Part shown: piece after piece, positions 8,531 to 14,874 of the stretch
Position numbering within the stretch: position 1 is the stretch's first letter
Layout of the letters: each line of letters starts with the position of its first letter
Assembly: GCF_009711975.1 (NCBI RefSeq)
Contig: NZ_VIKW01000008.1
Span: 100,318-164,317, forward strand
DNA length: 64,000 nt
Direction: 5' to 3'
DNA from: Anabaena sp. UHCC 0204
GTDB lineage: Bacteria; Cyanobacteriota; Cyanobacteriia; Cyanobacteriales; Nostocaceae
Position numbers and translations under genes: made by a program
Notes under the pieces: model-generated
The model's input: the letters and a program-made list of their open reading frames with translations, nothing else
Database searches by the model: none
What the model was told of the DNA's origin: nothing

Positions 8531-9565
8531 ATGACTTATTCGCAACCAAATAAACCTACCCCTAAAAGTACATCTCAGTCAGAAAATCCCAAACCTTATG
8601 ATTTTGTTTCATTTCCTAGAGAAAAACCTAATTTACAACGTCCTTTTGGACATCATAAATATGATCAAAATCGTTTACATGGGACAATTCACCTCACACT
8701 AAAAGTACAAACATCATTGCATATTTCTACAGGTGCAGTAGTTTTAGGAAGCGATATAGGTAGTAAAATTTCCCTACTGAAAACCATGATTCAGGGAGTT
8801 GATGCTAAATTATCAATTCAAGGAAGTTCTTTAAAAGGCTGTATTCGTTCCGTTTATGAAGCAATTACTAATAGTACATTAGGGGCAGTTACTTCTAAAT
8901 ACAAAGAAAAAATTCCTGCTGAACGTTTACCTTGTAAAAATAAAGAAAAACTTTGTCCAGCTAGTCAAGTATTTGGTGCATTAGATTGGCAAGGTTTGTT
9001 AGATTTTAATGATGCTAACTGCGAAAGAATCGGCTTTTCTACAGGATTTATGCCTTCTTTATATGCTCCTCGTCCTAATTGTGACGCATATTATCAGCGA
9101 GGTAAATTAGCTGGACGTAAGTTTTATTATAATATGTCCAAAGCCATTGAAAAAGGACAAAAAGACGGGATTTCTGTCCAACAAGCAGGAAAGGAATATA
9201 CTTTTAAAACACAAATTACTTTTAAAAACTTACTTCCCGAAGAATTAGGAACATTATTAATTGTTTTGGGACAAGATAAACAATATCCCATAGCTTTAAA
9301 AGTAGGTGGTGGTAAACCAATTGGAATGGGAACAATGACGGTAAATGTTGATAAAATCAATCAACCACAAAACTTAAAACAGCGTTATTCATCCTATCAA
9401 GTGAGTGAAAATGATGATTTAACAGGAGATAAATTACAGCAATTTATCCAAAAGCAAATTCAAGCTGCACATTCAACGAATTTAATTCAAGAAGACCAGC
9501 TAAAAGAACTAGCAGCGATTTTACGTTATCCCAATGACAGACCAGCACCAACAGGAATGTATTAA
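8531..9565 (+). CDS. RAMP-superfamily protein, fourth of four, with N-terminal extension
   Basis: 344 residues. A polar, Pro/Ser-rich extension of about 45 residues precedes a RAMP core with IQGSSLKGCIRSVYE near residues 96-110 and a glycine-rich loop KVGGGKPIGMG. A pair of cysteines in LPCKNKEKLCPASQVFG resembles the zinc-binding insertion of other type III RAMPs. No Asp clearly aligns with the slicing Asp of Csm3, so this subunit may be structural or take a Csm5-like end position. Two bases separate it from the csx19-like gene, three from the next. Confidence 0.82.
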   Translation: MTYSQPNKPTPKSTSQSENPKPYDFVSFPREKPNLQRPFGHHKYDQNRLHGTIHLTLKVQTSLHISTGAVVLGSDIGSKISLLKTMIQGVDAKLSIQGSSLKGCIRSVYEAITNSTLGAVTSKYKEKIPAERLPCKNKEKLCPASQVFGALDWQGLLDFNDANCERIGFSTGFMPSLYAPRPNCDAYYQRGKLAGRKFYYNMSKAIEKGQKDGISVQQAGKEYTFKTQITFKNLLPEELGTLLIVLGQDKQYPIALKVGGGKPIGMGTMTVNVDKINQPQNLKQRYSSYQVSENDDLTGDKLQQFIQKQIQAAHSTNLIQEDQLKELAAILRYPNDRPAPTGMY

Positions 9566-9568
9566 ATT

Positions 9569-10186
9569 ATGAGTTTAACAGATAAACAGTGGGAAATTGC
9601 TCATGCGATCGCCCAAACTTTAGTCCAAGAACATACAGATGTCAACGAAGTAAGTAAAGCTGTTGCATATTTACGCACAGTCATTGATAAAAATGATGCT
9701 ACATCCAGATTTTTAACTTATCTTAAAATATTAGTTAAAGATGGAAGACAAATTAGCCATAGTAAAGATACTCCTAGATATTATCGCAATATAGAGGCTA
9801 CCTGTAGTCAATATTTTAAAAGTAACAGTGATGCTGTAACTATTTTGCAAATCTTAGGTTGGGTATCACGTTTGATGAAATATTATAAAAATTCTGGTAT
9901 TCCTATTGGGGAAATTACCACACCCACAGCAACAGTTATAGAATCAGCTCGTCAAGCAGAAATTGCGAAAGTTACGGAATCTCAAGAGTTTAAAGAAGGA
10001 GATATTATAGATGCAAAAGTTACTAAAATCAATGGAAACAAGGTCACTTATGAAATATTGGAAGTCATTAAACTGACTCAAAAAGAACCGAAAAAGGCAA
10101 ATGTTCTTCAGGAAGGACAGACAGTAAAGGTGAAAATCGTATCTCTTAAGGATGATGGAAGTATTAAAAGTGTTAAGTGTATTTAG
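9569..10186 (+). CDS. Helical plus OB-fold-like protein ending the cas operon, candidate small subunit
   Basis: 205 residues in two parts. Residues 1-115 are helical (EIAHAIAQTLVQEH..., then YYRNIEATCSQYF). Residues 140-205 alternate short strands in an S1/OB-like pattern: FKEGDIIDAKVTKINGNKV, then LQEGQTVKVKIVSLKDDG. An OB barrel would suggest RNA binding. It starts 3 bases after the last RAMP and ends the run of tightly packed cas genes. It could be the Cas11-type subunit with an added RNA-binding domain, or a separate accessory protein. Confidence 0.7.
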   Translation: MSLTDKQWEIAHAIAQTLVQEHTDVNEVSKAVAYLRTVIDKNDATSRFLTYLKILVKDGRQISHSKDTPRYYRNIEATCSQYFKSNSDAVTILQILGWVSRLMKYYKNSGIPIGEITTPTATVIESARQAEIAKVTESQEFKEGDIIDAKVTKINGNKVTYEILEVIKLTQKEPKKANVLQEGQTVKVKIVSLKDDGSIKSVKCI

Positions 10187-10214
10187 CGAGAGTTTTTCCA
10201 AAATATTGTACAAT

Positions 10215-10245
10215 TTGATGATATTGACGGAAAATTGCTTATAAT
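10215..10245 (+). promoter_or_regulatory. Candidate sigma-70 promoter for the accessory genes
   Basis: TTGATG at 10215-10220 and a perfect TATAAT at 10240-10245, spaced by 19 bases, lie 28 bases before a short ORF and after the last cas gene. The spacing is longer than ideal. It would separate the accessory genes from the cas operon. Confidence 0.4.
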
Positions 10246-10272
10246 CAAAATGTAGTTTTTAGAGGTTAGATT

Positions 10273-10452
10273 ATGACTAAATCAAGGTCAAGCTTCAAAA
10301 TAGGATTTGACTCGTATTCTGCATGGACGCATTGTGAATCTTTTCAACAACAGTACAAAACTGTTACTCAGTCTCAAGTAACACTCCAAATTGTTACTGA
10401 CTCTCCTGTTTTCCTGGCTTTAAATCCTACTTTCATCATTAAAGTAGCCTAA
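10273..10452 (+). CDS. Small hypothetical protein (59 aa)
   Basis: ATG at 10273 with AGAGG 7 bases upstream, running 59 codons to TAA at 10450-10452. The protein is rich in Ser, Thr and Gln and ends in a hydrophobic stretch (VFLALNPTFIIKVA). No family recognised. Support comes from a plausible ribosome site, a TATAAT box just upstream and a hairpin just downstream. It could also be chance. Confidence 0.4.
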   Translation: MTKSRSSFKIGFDSYSAWTHCESFQQQYKTVTQSQVTLQIVTDSPVFLALNPTFIIKVA

Positions 10453-10476
10453 GAACAAGCCTGCTTGATTATGTTT

Positions 10477-10497
10477 AGCTCTACTTCTTGTAGAGCT
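10477..10497 (+). terminator. Perfect 8-bp hairpin after the small ORF
   Basis: AGCTCTAC at 10477-10484 and GTAGAGCT at 10490-10497 form a perfect stem with a 5-base loop. There is no T-run behind it, so it may be a weak terminator, an mRNA end, or an operator. It sits 25 bases after the small ORF and 90 before the next gene. Confidence 0.4.
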
Positions 10498-10586
10498 ATC
10501 ATAAAATGTGAGGGAGAGCAAATCTAGTTTTAACGACAGTATTTAGCTCTCTAGTTTTTAGATAAAGTAGAGGTTAAAAGTAAATT

Positions 10587-10808
10587 ATGAGTAAACAGGA
10601 ACAAAACAAAGTTTTATTTGTTACTGGTGTGCAAGTAGCAATTGATGAAGAACATAGGATATTGATAGCAGGAATGCTTTCAAACAGTCCATTTGTGGAA
10701 GATAGCCAAGAATCATCAACCATACATCCGATAAATTTCGCATTTACTCGACAACACGCAGCATTTTTAAGAGATAGACTAGATGAATTTTTAAACGGAG
10801 AAGTATGA
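10587..10808 (+). CDS. Hypothetical protein (73 aa)
   Basis: 73 residues with two beta-like stretches (KVLFVTGVQVAID, RILIAGML) and a C-terminal helix (FTRQHAAFLRDRLDEFL). No family recognised. Its TGA overlaps the ATG of the next gene by 4 bp, so the two are coupled and probably form a pair. AGAGG stands 11 bases before the start. Confidence 0.65.
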   Translation: MSKQEQNKVLFVTGVQVAIDEEHRILIAGMLSNSPFVEDSQESSTIHPINFAFTRQHAAFLRDRLDEFLNGEV

Positions 10809-11305
10809 ATTATAGTAAAAGTTCAGCACCAGAAAATTTATTACCAACGTTTGACAGAAAAGGTGAGCCTAAAACTACCTGGATTAAACGTGATTCGTCT
10901 CCTTTACGCTTAATTACTTCCGATAAAGTGAAAAGTTCGGGTTTAATTCCTGCTGAAATACAAAAATTAGTTGAAGAACTGGTTGAAAAAATAGAAGAGG
11001 TAGAAAAAGTTATCGGAATAGCTACAAGTTTCCCTGATATTCATTGGATTGATTTTAAGATCAAGCTGAAAGACAACAGCGAATTATCAGATGAAACCTG
11101 GGAGAAAATTCAGGATATGGTTATTGACTGTGAATGGAAATTAATAGATGATTCTACTGAAGAATGGTATTTTCGTCCTCAAATAGTAGATAGATTTTAT
11201 TTACTTAGAGATGAGGTAATAGCCGATTCTGATAAAAAACAACCTAATGAGGCAAGTAAATCAAAAATGTGGTTATGTAATCCTCGTAGCTTCACTGTAG
11301 TTTAG
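10805..11305 (+). CDS. Hypothetical protein (166 aa), coupled to the preceding gene
   Basis: 166 residues. A Lys/Arg-rich N-terminus is followed by an acidic amphipathic helix (EIQKLVEELVEKIEEVEKVI, about residues 54-73) and a mixed alpha/beta part with many tryptophans. No nuclease or DNA-binding motif is visible. Overlap with the 73-residue protein and closeness (15 bases) to the HEPN-like gene suggest a three-gene unit. Confidence 0.65.
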   Translation: MNYSKSSAPENLLPTFDRKGEPKTTWIKRDSSPLRLITSDKVKSSGLIPAEIQKLVEELVEKIEEVEKVIGIATSFPDIHWIDFKIKLKDNSELSDETWEKIQDMVIDCEWKLIDDSTEEWYFRPQIVDRFYLLRDEVIADSDKKQPNEASKSKMWLCNPRSFTVV

Positions 11306-11320
11306 CTTTGGCAATAAATC

Positions 11321-11725
11321 ATGACTTGTGAACGCTACCTTCTGCAAGCTAAAAGCAACGAAAATGCAGCACGTGATATTGAAACTGTTTATCCTGATTG
11401 GACAGTAACTATGTGTTTTTATGCAGCATTGCACTGGGTAGAATATTATGCTTGTAAAAGAGGAGATGATATATCAAGTCAATGTCCAGCACCATCTCCT
11501 CATGATTCTCGTCGGGGATATGTTCGTCAAGTTGCGAAGAAACTGGATAACAGAAGATTGGAGAAACTTTATCAAGATTTAGAAAGCGCAAGTCGAAAAG
11601 CTAGATACTTAGAAAGTGTAAAATATAGTAGTGCAATAGATTATTTTCAAGGACACAAATCAGAAGTAAGTAAGTCTTTTGATAAGTTACAGCAGATAAA
11701 AGATATCTTAGAGAATATCAAATAA
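11321..11725 (+). CDS. HEPN-like protein (134 aa)
   Basis: 134 residues, all-helical in pattern. WTVTMCFYAALHWVEYY (residues 27-43), HDSRRGYVRQVAKKL near 63-77 and LESASRKARYLES near 89-101 recall HEPN-domain proteins that carry an Arg/His pair between helices. The exact R-x4-6-H ribonuclease motif is not clear. It ends a three-gene accessory cluster between the cas operon and decayed CRISPR repeats. Many HEPN proteins act as toxins or CRISPR ancillary RNases; here that is inference. Confidence 0.65.
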   Translation: MTCERYLLQAKSNENAARDIETVYPDWTVTMCFYAALHWVEYYACKRGDDISSQCPAPSPHDSRRGYVRQVAKKLDNRRLEKLYQDLESASRKARYLESVKYSSAIDYFQGHKSEVSKSFDKLQQIKDILENIK

Positions 11726-11740
11726 TCTGTATTTATAATT

Positions 11741-11899
11741 CCTCGCAAGGGGACGGAAACAAACCATCGTCCTATGCTGAATTGGAGTCCAATCTATTTA
11801 ATAGATTGATTCCATGTAAAGACGAAAGTCCGTGAGATGCTGGATAATCAATTAGATTAATTTCTATCCCATCTCTCTTCCCCGCAAGGGGATTAAAAT
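11741..11899 (+). CRISPR. Two decayed CRISPR-repeat copies flanking a structured spacer-like region
   Basis: Copy A (11741-11760, CCTCGCAAGGGGACGGAAAC) and copy B (11880-11899, CCCCGCAAGGGGATTAAAAT) match the 3' part of a repeat type that is common in cyanobacterial arrays (GCAAGGGGACGGAAAC). The distance between them equals about two repeat-spacer units, with the middle repeat unrecognisable. This is a relic, not a working array. Confidence 0.55.
11778..11814 (+). ncRNA. Strong hairpin between the repeat relics
   Basis: GGAGTC, a bulged C, then AATCTAT pairs through a TTA loop with ATAGATT and GATTCC, giving about 13 base pairs including one G-U. It is followed at about 11820-11829 by a small GAC-GAAA-GTC hairpin. 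No known RNA family is recognised. It could be a processed spacer transcript or the 5' leader of the antitoxin-like gene at 11952. Confidence 0.4.
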
Positions 11900-11951
11900 T
11901 AAAAAATAATTGGTTAAATTAGTGTCAAAGAAAATGGAGTATTAATTTACT

Positions 11952-12269
11952 ATGAAAACAAAACCATTCAGCGAATTACGCAAGAAGATGACACCAGAGC
12001 GCATAGCAAAAAGTAAAACTATTGCTCAAATTATGTTGCTTCATATTAATCTTCTAGAACTACAGCAGTCTTTGGATTTAACGGAAGCTGAAATAGAAGC
12101 ACAATTTAAGGATTTTTCATCAATTGCTTGTGAGTTAGAAAACCAATTAGAAAACCAAGAAGACATTCAAATTTCCACTCTTTCTCGTTATATCAAAGCA
12201 TTAGGAGGAAATCTCAAAATAGTAGCTCATTTCCCAAATAAGGAAATTACTCTTGCTCAATTTGATTAA
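11952..12269 (+). CDS. XRE/HigA-like antitoxin with a degenerate helix-turn-helix
   Basis: 105 residues. The opening (KPFSELRKKMTPERIAKSKTI) and the end (ISTLSRYIKALGGNLKIVAHF) are those of XRE-type antitoxins of HigBA-like modules. The middle, where the recognition helix should be, is replaced by acidic sequence (EAEIEAQFKDFSSIACELEN), so DNA binding may be lost. No HigB/RelE toxin gene precedes it; instead a repeat relic ends 52 bases upstream. It is either an orphan or part of a decayed module. Confidence 0.65.
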   Translation: MKTKPFSELRKKMTPERIAKSKTIAQIMLLHINLLELQQSLDLTEAEIEAQFKDFSSIACELENQLENQEDIQISTLSRYIKALGGNLKIVAHFPNKEITLAQFD

Positions 12270-12291
12270 TAACTATCCCCTTTTACTAACC

Positions 12292-12894
12292 ATGACTCTA
12301 ACTAAAAACCGACTCACCTTTGATCAATTCCTCAACTACGACTTTTCCGAAGAAGGTCGTTATGAACTTGTAAATGGAGAAATTATGCGGATACAAGCAA
12401 CCAGAAAACATGATAACTTAGCAGATTTTCTCACTAAAAAATTAGATCGGGAAGTTGAACGTCTTAATCTCAATTACAGAGTATCTGGAAGAATTTCCAT
12501 TAGAACCTTAACAGCAAATGGTAAAGAACAAGGTCGTGTTCCTGATGTGAGCGTAGTAGATAAAAATCTGTGGGATGCTAATTTATCTGCTTATACTGCT
12601 TTTATTGAACCATTACAATTAGCAGTAGAAATAGTTTCCACAAATTGGGAAGATGATTATATTGATAAATTAGAAGAATATCAACGTTTGGGTATTTCTG
12701 AATACTGGATAGTTGATTATTTAGCTATTGGTAGTCGTAATTATTTAGGTAATCCTAAAGAACCAACAATTTTTGTATATATTCTCAATGAACAAGGTAT
12801 TTATCAAGCAAATGCTTACCGGAATACAGAGAGAATTATATCTCCAACTTTCCCAGAATTAACCCTGACAGTTGATCAAGTTTTTGTAGCATAA
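12292..12894 (+). CDS. Uma2-family (PD-(D/E)XK-like) protein
   Basis: 200 residues from ATG 12292 (a TTG 39 bases earlier overlaps the previous gene and is less likely). Uma2 signatures are complete: FDQFLNYDFSEEGRYELVNG near the start, RVPDVSVVDKNLW in the centre, LAVEIVSTNWEDDYIDKLEEY and GISEYWIVDY. Here the conserved lysine (DKLEEY) is present, unlike in the Uma2 protein at 4966. Role of the family is not established. Confidence 0.85.
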   Translation: MTLTKNRLTFDQFLNYDFSEEGRYELVNGEIMRIQATRKHDNLADFLTKKLDREVERLNLNYRVSGRISIRTLTANGKEQGRVPDVSVVDKNLWDANLSAYTAFIEPLQLAVEIVSTNWEDDYIDKLEEYQRLGISEYWIVDYLAIGSRNYLGNPKEPTIFVYILNEQGIYQANAYRNTERIISPTFPELTLTVDQVFVA

Positions 12895-12928
12895 ATACAA
12901 TCAGACATGACTGAACATAATAATTAAT

Positions 12929-12948
12929 CCCCCCAAGGGGACGGAAAT
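12929..12948 (+). repeat. CRISPR-repeat-like sequence in the cas6 leader
   Basis: CCCCCCAAGGGGACGGAAAT differs at two positions from the consensus CCCCGCAAGGGGACGGAAAC and can fold into the same short C/G stem. It ends 40 bases before the cas6 ATG with no second copy next to it. Confidence 0.6.
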
Positions 12949-12988
12949 AGAGTAAAATACTCACCATCACATAATGTAACACCCAAAA

Positions 12989-14116
12989 ATGCCCAGATTC
13001 GCTAGAACCAGAAAGCGCGAAACCGACACATGGCCAGATGAAACCCAACTGGTAGGGTTAGTCTTTGACCTAGAAGCCACTAGCACTACATCCCTATATT
13101 CTCAATATACGATAGGACTTCATGCGTGGTTTCTCGACCAAGTGCGTCAATATAATCCCGAACTTTCGGCATATCTGCATGATGGAGAATCAGAAAAACC
13201 ATTTAACATATCTGCGTTAGCTGGTCAATTTGTTCCCAGCGGTAAACAACTGCAACTACAGGCGAACCAAAATTTAACTTGGCACGTCAACGCCCTTTCC
13301 CAACCAGTAGCAGCATTTCTCAGTCAATGGATAACCAAACTCCCACCCATTTTAAACTTAAAAGATGCACCTTTGCAGATAAAAAAGGTAAGTATTGCCC
13401 ATACCCCAACTACTTACGCCCAACTATTGCAACCATTACCAGATAAATACCGAGATGTTAATCTCAGCTTTATTTCCCCAACTAGCTTTCGTCGCAAAGG
13501 TCATCATTTCCCCTTACCCGTTCCTGTCAACCTTTTCCATAGTTATCTGCGTCGCTGGAATGACTTTTCAGGAATGACTGTCGAACAAGATGCTTTTTTA
13601 GCATGGATAGATGAAAATGTGATTATTCACCAACACCGCTTGGAATCTGTGAAAGTAGCCGCAGGTAAACGGGGTTCGGTGACAGGGTTTATAGGTGCAA
13701 TGTCCTGCGGTTTAGATAAACAAGCTTTAACTAATATTGAGTTTAGCAAATTATTTTATGCCTTAATCAGACTGGCTTGCTACTGTGGAACTGGACATAA
13801 AACCACCTTTGGATTAGGACAAACTTGTTTAAACCAGGTAGTACCTGAACAAAATATATCTTCACAAGTTTTAACGAATTTGTTAGCAGAGCGTATTGAA
13901 GAATTAACTAGATTATTTAAAGCACAACGTCAACGCACCGGAGGAGAACGAGCAGAGAAAACCGCTTCAACATGGGCGACAATTTTAGCACGTCGAGAAA
14001 TGGGAGAATCTTTGCAAGCGATCGCCACAGATATAGAAATGCCCTATGATACAGTAAAAACCTACGTCAAATTAGCTAGACGAGCCTGGAAACAAGATGA
14101 AAATAGTGGTTTATAA
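12989..14116 (+). CDS. cas6: Cas6 pre-crRNA endoribonuclease with C-terminal helix-turn-helix extension
   Basis: 375 residues. N-terminal RAMP fold with His45 in IGLHAWFLDQ at the usual catalytic position, and the C-terminal glycine-rich loop CGTGHKTTFGLGQT at residues 266-279, which defines Cas6. In the family this enzyme cuts repeat RNA to give crRNAs. About 95 extra residues follow the loop: a charged helix (ERIEELTRLFKAQRQR) and a clear helix-turn-helix (SLQAIATDIEMPYDTVKTYV, 341-360). The last 6 bases overlap the convergent toxin gene. The lone repeat-like element in its leader may be a cleavage site. Cas6 is separated from the effector operon by about 2.8 kb of accessory genes. Confidence 0.88.
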   Translation: MPRFARTRKRETDTWPDETQLVGLVFDLEATSTTSLYSQYTIGLHAWFLDQVRQYNPELSAYLHDGESEKPFNISALAGQFVPSGKQLQLQANQNLTWHVNALSQPVAAFLSQWITKLPPILNLKDAPLQIKKVSIAHTPTTYAQLLQPLPDKYRDVNLSFISPTSFRRKGHHFPLPVPVNLFHSYLRRWNDFSGMTVEQDAFLAWIDENVIIHQHRLESVKVAAGKRGSVTGFIGAMSCGLDKQALTNIEFSKLFYALIRLACYCGTGHKTTFGLGQTCLNQVVPEQNISSQVLTNLLAERIEELTRLFKAQRQRTGGERAEKTASTWATILARREMGESLQAIATDIEMPYDTVKTYVKLARRAWKQDENSGL

Positions 14117-14479
14117 TTTTATTAAACCAAGACTAATTTGCATTGCTTTATCTACATCTTCCATAATTATTGATGTTAATATTCCCAGGCGTTTAATTAA
14201 CCTTTGTTTATCAATTGAACGAATTTGATTGAGAAGAATCACGGAATCAAACTGTAACCCAGATACGGATGATTTAATCAGCACTTCTGTAGGATACAAA
14301 GGTGCTGTAAACTGTGAAGTAATAGCGGCTACAATAGTTATGGAACTATGCTGATTAGCAATATCATTTTGCAAGATTAAAGCTGGTCGTGTCTTTTTAA
14401 TTTCCGAACCAATAGTAGGCTCAAAATTCACTAAATAGATTTCACCACGTTGGGGGTAAATTATTCGTTTGTCTGACAC
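14111..14479 (-). CDS. MazF/PemK-family endoribonuclease toxin
   Basis: 122 residues from a GTG start. Motifs RGEIYLVNFEPTIGSEIKKT and RPALILQND near the N-terminus, and FDSVILLNQIRSIDKQRL later, are those of MazF/PemK sequence-specific mRNA interferases. It overlaps its antitoxin gene by 19 bp (coupled translation) and the 3' end of cas6 by 6 bp on the other strand. Its expression is expected to be repressed by the antitoxin through the palindrome at 14737-14759. Confidence 0.88.
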   Translation of the reverse strand: MSDKRIIYPQRGEIYLVNFEPTIGSEIKKTRPALILQNDIANQHSSITIVAAITSQFTAPLYPTEVLIKSSVSGLQFDSVILLNQIRSIDKQRLIKRLGILTSIIMEDVDKAMQISLGLIKL

Positions 14480-14703
14480 AATTCTTCTTCCAAATTAAAC
14501 CATTCTTCCACTAATCCTAAATCACGTTCTGCTCTTTGAATAGCTCCCGCTTGCAATTGTTGTCTCAGATTAACTAAGGCTTTTTCAGCCATATAATATT
14601 GTATGGCTTCGTTAATTAAGCGACTCCTATCACCTTTTTGAATCACTTGATCAATTAGTTGAATTGTCTCTTCTGGTAAAGTAATGTTAATGCGACGGTG
14701 CAT
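14461..14703 (-). CDS. Ribbon-helix-helix antitoxin of the MazF-type pair
   Basis: 80 residues. MHRRINITLPEETIQLIDQV is a ribbon-helix-helix DNA-binding start, followed by DRSRLINEAIQYYM. The C-terminal half is acidic and would wrap the toxin. It is first in the operon and overlaps the toxin gene by 19 bp. A near-perfect inverted repeat covers its promoter, consistent with autoregulation. Confidence 0.87.
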   Translation of the reverse strand: MHRRINITLPEETIQLIDQVIQKGDRSRLINEAIQYYMAEKALVNLRQQLQAGAIQRAERDLGLVEEWFNLEEELCQTNE

Positions 14704-14734
14704 AATTTATGGCTTTAGCTTGGACACCAATTCC

Positions 14735-14759
14735 ATTATACACATTTCTAGTGTGTATA
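14735..14759 (-). promoter_or_regulatory. Promoter -10 box and operator palindrome of the toxin-antitoxin operon
   Basis: TATACACA (14737-14744) and TGTGTATA (14752-14759) are perfect inverted repeats with a 7-base spacer. On the minus strand the left arm contains TATAAT (complement of 14735-14740), a consensus -10 box 32 bases before the antitoxin ATG. The geometry fits a dimeric ribbon-helix-helix operator over the promoter. Confidence 0.65.
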
Positions 14760-14874
14760 CTTGAACCAGAAAATTCAGCCACAACAGTTGGACATCGCAT
14801 CTCTCCACCTGATGTCAGGGTACAATGCTGGAATTGACTAATATTAAGCCCCATCAAGTTAAAAACAGTATCTT

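Noticed and set aside
11761..11840. Hammerhead or RNase P-like RNA suggested by a GACGAAAGTCCG string
   Set aside because: The required CUGAUGA core and flanking stems are absent; kept only as an unassigned hairpin.
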